This document shows positions 1 to 5,674 of a DNA stretch of 8,167 bases, in pieces. The position numbers and the translations under genes were made by a program. The notes under the pieces are model-generated. The model did not search any database. It was not told where the DNA came from and saw nothing but the letters and a program-made list of their open reading frames with translations. Source of the DNA: Nitrospirota bacterium (GTDB lineage: Bacteria > Nitrospirota > Nitrospiria > Nitrospirales > UBA8639); contig JAOUGQ010000122.1 in the NCBI GenBank assembly GCA_029865515.1, positions 1-8,167 of the forward strand. The letters are read 5' to 3'. Position 1 is the first letter of the stretch; every line of letters begins with the position of its first letter.

Positions 1-29
1 AGCCTCTGGATATCAATAAAAAAGATCGT

Positions 30-383
30 CTACTCATCGGGGTGTTCCAGCGCCCGGCAGGGGCCCAGAACTGTCATGATGATTATTCCCTGGCGAAGAT
101 CCGCCTTATTGCGTAAACGAAGTGGGATGGCGGTCCGGCGTTTCGGAGAGGTCGTTGGTCTGAATTCCTGTATGGGCTGTTTGGGCTTTGACGAAGAAAT
201 TCTCGTGGTGTCCGGCACTGCATGGTCAGGCCGTTCCCGGGAATCATTGGAAGGGAGAAACAGATCCTTCAGATCCCTGAAGGCAATGTCCCGGCGAATT
301 CTCTCATTTAGCCATCGAATGGCAAGGGCGATCAAAGCCAGAACAAGGAAGATGGTGAAAGACACAAATGCTTCGATGTTCAT
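30..383 (-). CDS. Small single-span membrane protein downstream of floA (117 aa, unknown function)
   Basis: I do not recognise a named family. The ATG at 383 is chosen over upstream in-frame starts because it lies 7 bases after the floA stop and follows a purine-rich GTGAGGCGAGG ribosome binding site; the longer version would overlap floA by 77 bases. Seen in the protein: a hydrophobic segment at about residues 4-24 (FVSFTIFLVLALIALAIRWL), followed by a basic flank (RWLNERIRR), a polar Ser/Pro/Lys-rich linker at about 45-85, and a conserved-looking C-terminal block with LRLRNKADLRQG then MTVLGPCRALE. The basic residues after the span predict a cytoplasmic C-terminus. It is the last gene of the nfeD-floA unit, so a role in assembling or anchoring FloA microdomains is plausible, but only from position. 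Reality of the gene is fairly sure; function is not known. Confidence 0.72.
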   Translation of the reverse strand: MNIEAFVSFTIFLVLALIALAIRWLNERIRRDIAFRDLKDLFLPSNDSRERPDHAVPDTTRISSSKPKQPIQEFRPTTSPKRRTAIPLRLRNKADLRQGIIIMTVLGPCRALEHPDE

Positions 384-390
384 CCTCGCC

Positions 391-1368
391 TCACTTTTTC
401 GATGGTCCGGGAGATTCCTCCTCCGTGCCGGCAATGGCTCCTCGCATGGCCGTATCGGCTTGCACATTTTTCATCCGATAATAATCCATGATGCCTAAAT
501 TTCCCTGGCGAAAGGCTTCGGCCATGGCCCGGGGAACTTCTGCTTCGGCTTCGACGACACGCGCGCGCATCTCCTGTTCCAACGCAACCGCCATCGCCCG
601 CCGTTCTTCCGCTTTGGCCTGGGCAATTTGCTTATCCGCATTGGCCTGGTCGATTTGCAGTTTCGCTCCAATATTTTCTCCCACGTCCACATCGGCAATA
701 TCGATCGACAAAATTTCAAAGGCGGTGCCGGCATCTAAGCCTTTCCCCAGAATATTTTTCGAGATATGGTCCGGGTTTTCCAGGACGTCCTTGTGCGTGG
801 CGGAGGACCCGATCGTGCTGACCATGCCTTCTCCCACGCGGGCAATGACCGTCTCTTCACCGGCTCCGCCGACTAAGCGGTCGATATTGGCCCGAACGGT
901 CACCCGTGAGACGGCGATAAGCTGGATGCCGTCTTTGGCCACGGCGGTGATACGGGGGGTCTCGATGACTTTAGGAAGGACCGACATTTTGACAGCCTCC
1001 AGGACGTCACGGCCGGCCAGGTCAATGGCGGCGGCGCGTTTGAAGGACATGGGAATATTCGCTTTGTCGGCTGAGATCATGGCATTGACGACTTTGACCA
1101 CATTGCCTCCGGCCAGAAAGTGGGCTTCCAGGTCGTTTACGGGAATTTCGAGTCCGGCCTTCACTGCGCTGATTCTGGCGTTGATCACGGTGCCCGGGGG
1201 AACCCGGCGCAACCGCATGCCCACGAGTGTAAAGAGGCCGACATACGCGTTCGAGGCCCATGCCGCGATCCACAGGGGAATGGGAATGACATAGAGAAAA
1301 CCAAACAAGAGCACCAGGACTAAGACAAGAAGTCCAAGAGAACCGAATGCCTGGGTTTCAATTTCCAT
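391..1368 (-). CDS. floA: Flotillin-like protein FloA (SPFH-type membrane microdomain scaffold)
   Basis: FloA proteins (formerly UPF0365/YqfA) insert into the inner face of the cytoplasmic membrane and oligomerise as scaffolds of functional membrane microdomains. The 325 residues match the usual family length of about 330. An N-terminal hydrophobic stretch at about 8-50 (two segments broken by IPIPLW) is the membrane hairpin. The SPFH-like core follows with RRVPPGTVINARISAVKAG (55-72), the FLAGGNV segment (84-90), ADKANIPMSFKRAAAIDLAGRDV (100-122) and the ISKNILGKGLDAGTAFEILSIDIADVDVG stretch (202-230). Residues about 235-285 are an Ala/Glu/Lys-rich coiled coil, ending in GNLGIMDYYRMKN. The start overlaps the nfeD stop as TAATG, with an AAAGGA ribosome binding site 9 bases upstream inside nfeD, so translation is probably coupled. 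NfeD-FloA pairing is a well-known arrangement and supports the call. No frameshift or lost motif was seen. Confidence 0.96.
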   Translation of the reverse strand: MEIETQAFGSLGLLVLVLVLLFGFLYVIPIPLWIAAWASNAYVGLFTLVGMRLRRVPPGTVINARISAVKAGLEIPVNDLEAHFLAGGNVVKVVNAMISADKANIPMSFKRAAAIDLAGRDVLEAVKMSVLPKVIETPRITAVAKDGIQLIAVSRVTVRANIDRLVGGAGEETVIARVGEGMVSTIGSSATHKDVLENPDHISKNILGKGLDAGTAFEILSIDIADVDVGENIGAKLQIDQANADKQIAQAKAEERRAMAVALEQEMRARVVEAEAEVPRAMAEAFRQGNLGIMDYYRMKNVQADTAMRGAIAGTEEESPGPSKK

Positions 1369-2756
1369 TATGGGTTGTCCTTTGCTGGTTGGGGTGGCGC
1401 CAGTCGAACCACCACCCGGTTGCCATCGATTCGTACGACTTCAATCGGTTGACCGGCATCAATAAAGGTTCCGTCGGATACCACGTCCACTCGTTCTCCA
1501 TTAAAGCGGGCAATACCCGCAGGGTGAAGATCTGAAACAGCCGTACCCTGTTTGCCCAGCCAGCGATGATCTTCCGCCGGACTCGATTCATATCCCTCTT
1601 GAGCCTGAAGGTTGGTTTCCAGAATCAGGCGTTTTCCAAACGGGAGGCGCGGAAAATATCGAAGCAGGATGAGGGTGGCAATGATGGCCACCAGGAGGGA
1701 GAGGGCAACCTGGCCAAGCGCGGACAGCATGGAATCCCATGTTGCCCCGCTCCCGATGAGGCTCAGCCCAAGTCCTCCCATGAGCGCTATTATGCCTAAG
1801 ATGCCGGCAATTCCAAAACCGGGAATGAAAAAGATTTCCAGCCCGACCAATATGAGCCCAACCCCGACCAAGAGAAGTTCTTCCAATCCTGCTAAGCGGA
1901 CAAGCCCATGCCCCCAAAAAAACAGGGCCAGGCTGATAAGCCCGATGGTGCCCGGTAACCCGAAGCCGGGAACCCGCATTTCCAGCATAATTCCCAGAAT
2001 CCCGACCGTCATCAATAAGGAGCTGACCACGGGGTGGGTGAGGAACCGCACCAGTGACTCGGCCCAGGTCTCCGTTGTGTAACGAATCTCGGCATCCGTG
2101 AGGTTCAGCGACTGTAGCACGGCCTCTAGCGAATTGGCCTGGAAGTCGGCAATCTTGACCTGCAACGCTTCTTTGGTTGTGAGCGTCAGCAATTTGCTTT
2201 TTTCAATGATGTTGGGAATTTCAACATCGGCATCAACCATCGCTTCAGCGATAAGCGGGGGGCGATTCCGTTGTTCGGCGGTCGCCCGGAATTCCTTGCG
2301 CATATAGGACACTGTTTTTTCTTCGACCGGTTGGGCCGGAGAGCCGGGGAGACCGATCTGTACCGGAGTGGCGGCACCGATGGTTCCGCCGTCTGCTATC
2401 GCGATTTTTTCCGAGGCCAGGCTAATCAGCGCGCCGGCAGAGATGGCGCGCTTGTTGATGAACGCCACGGTGAGAATTTTGGATTCCAGCAGCGCATCCC
2501 GAATCAGCACGGCGGCATCGACCCGACCGCCAAAGGTATTAATCTCCAGTATCACCGCCTTGGCGTTGGCGGCGGTGGCTTCGTCTAGCACCCGTTGCAC
2601 AAAGGGCGCGAGTCCCAAGTCGATGACTCCTTCGATGGGGGCCACAAACACGACAGGCTTTTGAGCACGGGCCTGACCCTCGCCGAAAAGGATGAAGATA
2701 AACAAAGAAATCACCATCCTTAGCAGCACAATGTGTCCTCGTTTCTGTAGCCGCAT
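1368..2756 (-). CDS. nfeD: NfeD family membrane-bound ClpP-class serine protease (long form)
   Basis: Long NfeD proteins are membrane serine proteases with a ClpP-like domain outside the cytoplasm or facing the periplasm, several membrane spans and a soluble OB-fold, and are normally encoded next to flotillins/stomatins. Seen here (462 aa): a signal peptide at 1-31 ending ARA before Gln32; a protease domain at about 33-225 with EINTFGGRVDAA (71-82) and the nucleophile segment AISAGALIS, giving Ser106; Lys147 lies 41 residues later, the same spacing as the Ser97-Lys138 dyad of the archaeal homologue PH1510, so the protease looks active. About 240-366 holds four to five hydrophobic spans with the VPGFGLPG and IPGFGIAG repeats. 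The NfeD OB-fold domain is about 398-452. The ATG at 2756 has AGAGGA 9 bases upstream. The stop overlaps the floA start, which fits the functional pairing of the two proteins. Confidence 0.95.
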   Translation of the reverse strand: MRLQKRGHIVLLRMVISLFIFILFGEGQARAQKPVVFVAPIEGVIDLGLAPFVQRVLDEATAANAKAVILEINTFGGRVDAAVLIRDALLESKILTVAFINKRAISAGALISLASEKIAIADGGTIGAATPVQIGLPGSPAQPVEEKTVSYMRKEFRATAEQRNRPPLIAEAMVDADVEIPNIIEKSKLLTLTTKEALQVKIADFQANSLEAVLQSLNLTDAEIRYTTETWAESLVRFLTHPVVSSLLMTVGILGIMLEMRVPGFGLPGTIGLISLALFFWGHGLVRLAGLEELLLVGVGLILVGLEIFFIPGFGIAGILGIIALMGGLGLSLIGSGATWDSMLSALGQVALSLLVAIIATLILLRYFPRLPFGKRLILETNLQAQEGYESSPAEDHRWLGKQGTAVSDLHPAGIARFNGERVDVVSDGTFIDAGQPIEVVRIDGNRVVVRLAPPQPAKDNP

Positions 2757-2814
2757 CGTTCAGTGTCCTCTTTTTATTCTACCCTATTACGTGGAGACTC
2801 CAGAGGTGTGTGGC

Positions 2815-4158
2815 TTACATGTCTAGGGGCGGAGGAGGAATGATCTGTTCCTTCATGAGCAACTGTGTGGCGTCGCGGGCTTGTGTAATGATGTGCGTGG
2901 CCTCCTCGTGCAGTTGTTCCCGCGATTTCTTGAGCGCCGTGATCCCCTGTTCCTGGGCTTGTAAGGCTGTGGCGACAGCCACCCGTGGATACACTTCCCA
3001 CTCGTCCATCGTGGGGAGAATCTTCTCCTCGTGGATTCCACGTTGCCGGGCATAATCCGCCAGTTCGTGCGCGGCGGCAATGGCCATGTCGTCGGTAATC
3101 GTTCGAGCCCTGATATCGAGGGCGCCTCGAAACACGCCAGGGAACACGAGGGAATTGTTGACTTGGTTGGGGAAATCGCTTCGTCCGGTTGCCATGATCT
3201 TTGCCCCGGCTTCCCTGGCCTCCCAGGGCCAGATTTCCGGGATCGGATTGGCACAAGCAAACACGATGGCATCTTCTGCCATCGCCGATACCCATTGGGC
3301 CTTGATGATGTTCCCTGCTGAGAAGGCAATGCACACATCACGGCCTTTGAGCGCCTCGGGGATTCCCCCTCTTTCACCTTCAGCATTGGTTTCCAGGCAC
3401 ACCTTCCATTTGTCGGCATATTCCGTGCGTCCGGCTTCGATGTCGGCGCGGCCCTTATGCAGAATACCCTGACGATCGCACGCGACGATTCTTGCGGGAT
3501 CGAATCCGGTGGCTTTGAGCAATCGATAGGTGGCGACATTGGCAGCTCCCATTCCGATCATGGCAATGCGGATTCTGTGCATGTCTTTCCCGACCAGCTT
3601 CAGGGCATTGAGCAATCCGGCCAGAATGACGGTGGCCGATCCTTGTTGGTCATCATGCCAGACGGGTATGGTCGTTTCCCTCCGGAGACGGTCCAGGATG
3701 CGAAAACATTTGGGCTGGGCGATGTCCTCTAGATTAATTCCGCCAAACGAGGGTTCGAGGAGTTTAACCATCCGGATCAGTTCTTCCGGGTCTTTCGTGC
3801 CGAGGCACATTGGAACGGCATCGACCCCTCCTAAGTATTTAAACAGCAGGGCTTTGCCTTCCATGACGGGAAGGGCGGCTTCGGGGCCGATATCCCCAAG
3901 CCCCAGCACACGGGTGCCGTCGGAGACAATGGCGATGCAATTGGCTTTGTTTGTGTATTCGTAGGCGAGGGCCGGATTAGCGGAAATGGCTTTGCAGGGT
4001 TCGGCGACTCCCGGCGTATACCAGATGGAGAAGTCGCTCAAATTTCGAATGCAGCATTTTGGAAGGAGCTGGACTTTCCCTTTATAAAACGAATGGAGAG
4101 GGATGGCGCGTTTCGCAGGTTCCTTCGCCTTGGCCAATAAGTCTTCCTTGTCAGGCAT
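2815..4158 (-). CDS. Malic enzyme, oxidative decarboxylation of malate to pyruvate
   Basis: Malic enzymes convert L-malate to pyruvate and CO2 with reduction of NAD(P)+ and need a divalent metal; they act in the cytoplasm at the junction of the TCA cycle and pyruvate. The 447 residues fit the short bacterial class without a phosphotransacetylase domain. Motifs seen: IWYTPGVAEP (45-54, catalytic Tyr47), SDGTRVLGLGDIGPEAALPVMEGKALLFK (79-107, with the catalytic-Lys region), INLEDI (141-146, metal-binding Glu143/Asp144), VWHDDQQGSA (166-175), the dinucleotide fold GMGAAN (202-207), ANPIPEI (303-309) and FPNQVNNSLVFPG (329-341). Asp228 at the end of the second strand would favour NAD, but this is not decisive. 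Residues about 405-447 form a helical tail ending in four prolines, an extension beyond the core. The ATG at 4158 follows GAGAGGAAGG. nfeD starts 58 bases downstream on the same strand, so shared transcription is likely. Confidence 0.95.
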   Translation of the reverse strand: MPDKEDLLAKAKEPAKRAIPLHSFYKGKVQLLPKCCIRNLSDFSIWYTPGVAEPCKAISANPALAYEYTNKANCIAIVSDGTRVLGLGDIGPEAALPVMEGKALLFKYLGGVDAVPMCLGTKDPEELIRMVKLLEPSFGGINLEDIAQPKCFRILDRLRRETTIPVWHDDQQGSATVILAGLLNALKLVGKDMHRIRIAMIGMGAANVATYRLLKATGFDPARIVACDRQGILHKGRADIEAGRTEYADKWKVCLETNAEGERGGIPEALKGRDVCIAFSAGNIIKAQWVSAMAEDAIVFACANPIPEIWPWEAREAGAKIMATGRSDFPNQVNNSLVFPGVFRGALDIRARTITDDMAIAAAHELADYARQRGIHEEKILPTMDEWEVYPRVAVATALQAQEQGITALKKSREQLHEEATHIITQARDATQLLMKEQIIPPPPLDM

Positions 4159-4202
4159 ATCCTTCCTCTCTAACAGATGTTGCGGGTGGAAATGACAGCC
4201 CC

Positions 4203-4208
4203 ATTATA
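4203..4208 (-). promoter_or_regulatory. Perfect TATAAT -10 box ahead of the malic enzyme-nfeD-floA cluster
   Basis: The minus strand reads GGAGTATAATGGGG here, a consensus -10 hexamer 44 bases before the malic enzyme start, in the only non-coding space between that gene and the one upstream. A start of transcription near 4196 would give a leader of about 38 bases. No good -35 hexamer lies 16-18 bases upstream (CTATGG/TATGGA/ATGGAA are the candidates) and there is no TG for an extended -10. The box is seen; its use as a promoter is inferred. Confidence 0.45.
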
Positions 4209-4216
4209 CTCCGGTA

Positions 4217-4250
4217 GGGGGCGTTTCCATAGAAAGGGCGCCCTCTTTTT
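4217..4250 (+). terminator. Terminator-shaped hairpin with T-tract, pointing along the plus strand
   Basis: On the plus strand GGGGGCG (4217-4223) pairs with CGCCCTC (4239-4245) with one G-T wobble. Above it TTTC (4224-4227) pairs with GAAA (4232-4235) around a CATA loop, with a GGG bulge on the 3' side. TTTTT follows directly at 4246-4250. This is the form of an intrinsic terminator for plus-strand RNA, although no plus-strand gene lies upstream. Read on the minus strand the same hairpin follows the capA-like stop codon at once (the TAA at 4251-4249 sits in the A-tract) but has no U-tract. It may stabilise or end the capA-like transcript, or block antisense transcription. Confidence 0.45.
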
Positions 4251-5238
4251 ATGAGATGGCGATCGTGCCGATCCCATTTTGGAAACTGGGATGCGTGCTA
4301 AACGGACGACATTGTTTCAGCAGGGAACGCTGAAGAAACGCGAGGTCAGAACCCGTGGCGCGGTGAACCTGAAAATTCTCAATCCGGACGGGATACAACT
4401 GAATGTGATCAACTTTCCCTGCGTTCTCCTCTATACGGAAAAGAAAAGATAAATCGTTGCGTTCATCAGGATCGACGGCGTAGTCATCGACGAAATCACC
4501 AGTGGAGTACAAAATGACCTTCCCTTTGTAAATTTCAATCCCCTGCGGCGTGTGATTGGAATGCCCCCAATAGAGATCACCCCCTAAATCCAAGAGTTGG
4601 TAGGCCAAATTTCGCATGGCCGGAGAAGGTGCTCCCCAGTTCGGGCCTATATGAGCGCTGATAATGACGAAGGAGGCGTGCTGTCGTGTGTGACGGATGA
4701 CCTCGGCAATTCGGTCCCGATAGGGCGCAAGAAGGCCCCGGGTATCAAAGCCGACATAGTTCACGCCCGGTTGGGATTGCGTCGCCTCCCATTCAGGCTC
4801 ATTGTCTGTCAGGGCGATGACGGCAATCCGACTCTGGGAGCATTCAAGGAAAGCCGGTTCCAAGGCTTCAGCCATCTGTGCGCCGGCGCCGGTATGCTGA
4901 ATGTTGGCTTGATCGAGGAAGGTGAGGCAGTCAAGCAATGCGTCAGGACCATAATCCAACACATGGTTGTTCGCGAGGGTGGCACAGTCCACCCGGGCGG
5001 CTTGAAGAATCTCAATGGCACGAGGACTTGCCCGAAAATGAAACGGCTTACGTAGAGGGCTCCATGGCTGACCACGGGTGCTGATCACGCATTCCAGGTT
5101 GATCAAGCGACAGTCGGCAGTCAGGAAGAGCGGCAAGGTATCTCCCCATATGGCCTCGGGCGCAATGGATGGGTTGCTCACCATATGCGTGTCGACCAGT
5201 CGCCCAAGCATGACATCTCCGGTTAAGACAATCTTCAT
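4249..5238 (-). CDS. CapA / PGA_cap family protein (metallophosphatase-like fold)
   Basis: The family is named for CapA of poly-gamma-glutamate capsule synthesis, but most members outside capsule loci have no proven role; the fold resembles calcineurin-like metallophosphatases. I chose the ATG at 5238 (329 aa): the protein begins directly with MKIVLTGDVMLGR, the family's first motif, while the longer reading starts at a TTG and adds 32 residues unlike the family. Other motifs: RLINLEC (44-50), LANNHVLDYGPDALLDCL (88-105), TGAG (116-119), SAHIGPNWG (194-202) and GHSNHTPQGIEIYKGKVILYSTGDFVDDY (225-253). The usual GHHPHV is GHSNHT here and the usual SLGNF is STGDF, so it belongs to a divergent branch. 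There is no signal peptide or membrane span, unlike membrane-bound capsule CapA. No pgsBC/capBC partner is present in the window, so a capsule role is not supported. The ribosome binding site is weak (AAAGAG). Confidence 0.85.
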   Translation of the reverse strand: MKIVLTGDVMLGRLVDTHMVSNPSIAPEAIWGDTLPLFLTADCRLINLECVISTRGQPWSPLRKPFHFRASPRAIEILQAARVDCATLANNHVLDYGPDALLDCLTFLDQANIQHTGAGAQMAEALEPAFLECSQSRIAVIALTDNEPEWEATQSQPGVNYVGFDTRGLLAPYRDRIAEVIRHTRQHASFVIISAHIGPNWGAPSPAMRNLAYQLLDLGGDLYWGHSNHTPQGIEIYKGKVILYSTGDFVDDYAVDPDERNDLSFLFRIEENAGKVDHIQLYPVRIENFQVHRATGSDLAFLQRSLLKQCRPFSTHPSFQNGIGTIAIS

Positions 5239-5268
5239 GGTGAGCTCTTTGAACCTAAGGAGGAGGAA

Positions 5269-5274
5269 ATTATA
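5269..5274 (-). promoter_or_regulatory. Perfect TATAAT -10 box ahead of the capA-like gene
   Basis: The minus strand reads CTTTTTATAATTTCC, a consensus -10 hexamer 30 bases before the chosen ATG at 5238. Transcription would start near 5262 and leave a leader of about 24 bases. It supports the shorter start, since the longer TTG reading begins upstream of this box. At 16-18 bases upstream there is only AAGAGG/AGAGGT, far from TTGACA, so the promoter would be weak or activator-dependent. Confidence 0.4.
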
Positions 5275-5383
5275 AAAAGACGAACCTCCCACCTCTTCCC
5301 GCTCTGGGCTTTTGGAGAGGTGAAAATCTGGCAACCAGATGCTGGTGTTAAGTTAAGTGTATGCGCAAACGGGAAGGATACGG

Positions 5384-5403
5384 AACTAGGGGAAGCCCTA
5401 GTT
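5384..5403. other. Perfect 8-bp hairpin in the capA-like upstream region
   Basis: AACTAGGG (5384-5391) and CCCTAGTT (5396-5403) are exact reverse complements around a GAAG tetraloop. Neither strand has a T-tract after it, so it is not a standard intrinsic terminator. It lies about 145 bases upstream of the capA-like start and about 270 bases beyond the sigma factor stop. It could be a protein-binding site, an RNA-processing stem or a 3' end structure of the sigma factor transcript. Confidence 0.4.
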
Positions 5404-5528
5404 GCAGGAAGGAAAGACCCTTAATTGCCAATAAGTAAGGAAGTTTGAGTTTTGCGCTATCTGGTATTGTTGCGCGGGAATTCCGTTATTCTCGTACCCC
5501 TTCTCAGTCATTCACGGCCCCTCTATCC

Positions 5529-5616
5529 GTCATCCCCGCCAGTGGGTAGCGGGGATCCATCTGAAATGAAGACCAGATGGATCCCCGATAGAAAATGTCG
5601 GGCAGACGGGGGTGAC
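5529..5616. repeat. REP/MITE-like nested palindromic element, 88 bases
   Basis: The centre is a perfect 14-bp inverted repeat, CGGGGATCCATCTG (5550-5563) with CAGATGGATCCCCG (5574-5587), separated by 10 bases. The outer ends GTCATCCCCG (5529-5538) and CGGGGGTGAC (5607-5616) also pair, with one wobble. Two further stems compete with these: ATCCCCGC (5532-5539) with GCGGGGAT (5549-5556), and CCCGA (5584-5588) with TCGGG (5598-5602). So each half can fold on itself and the two halves can fold on each other. Elements beginning GTCATCCCCGC and containing GCGGGGATCCA are a known type of dispersed intergenic repeat in many Gram-negative genomes. Only one copy is in this window, so its repeated nature is inferred. 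No transposase or target duplication was seen. Confidence 0.7.
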
Positions 5617-5674
5617 TCAGGATGCCACGTTGATGGGTGGGCATCGATCTCGCTTTGAAGTACGATCCACGCCC

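Larger units (their letters stand above)
5239..5674. other. Gene-free stretch between the sigma factor and the capA-like gene
   Basis: About 436 bases without a convincing gene on either strand. Short open frames here (for example 5452-5658 plus, 5523-5708 minus) run through the palindromic repeat, show no domain and have no ribosome binding site worth noting. The stretch holds, from the sigma factor end, the nested palindrome at 5529-5616, the hairpin at 5384-5403 and the TATAAT box at 5269-5274. No U-tract terminator for the sigma factor gene was found on the minus strand. Confidence 0.7.

Noticed and set aside
76..498. Plus-strand 140-residue frame opposite the small membrane protein gene
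   Set aside because: The minus strand has a ribosome binding site, a clean membrane span and tight coupling to floA; the plus frame has none of these.
488..1294. Long plus-strand open frame (268 aa) opposite floA
   Set aside because: It is antisense to a strongly supported floA, has Ser/Thr/Ala-rich low-complexity composition typical of the complement of a coding strand, and shows no domain or ribosome binding site.
2790..2802. TGGAGACTCCA inverted repeat between the malic enzyme and nfeD
   Set aside because: The arms are 5 bases with a one-base centre and no T-tract follows, so it cannot serve as a terminator and is likely chance.
2774..3334. 186-residue minus-strand frame inside the malic enzyme region
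   Set aside because: It is an out-of-frame reading of the malic enzyme gene, rich in Gly/Arg/His, with no motif; the malic enzyme frame is complete and well conserved.
2853..3539. 228-residue minus-strand frame overlapping the malic enzyme
   Set aside because: Shadow of the real gene in another frame; Ser/Pro/Arg-rich with no recognisable family.
5239..5334. N-terminal extension of the capA-like gene from a TTG at 5334
   Set aside because: The added 32 residues do not resemble the family, the TTG has no ribosome binding site, and a TATAAT box lies within the extension.
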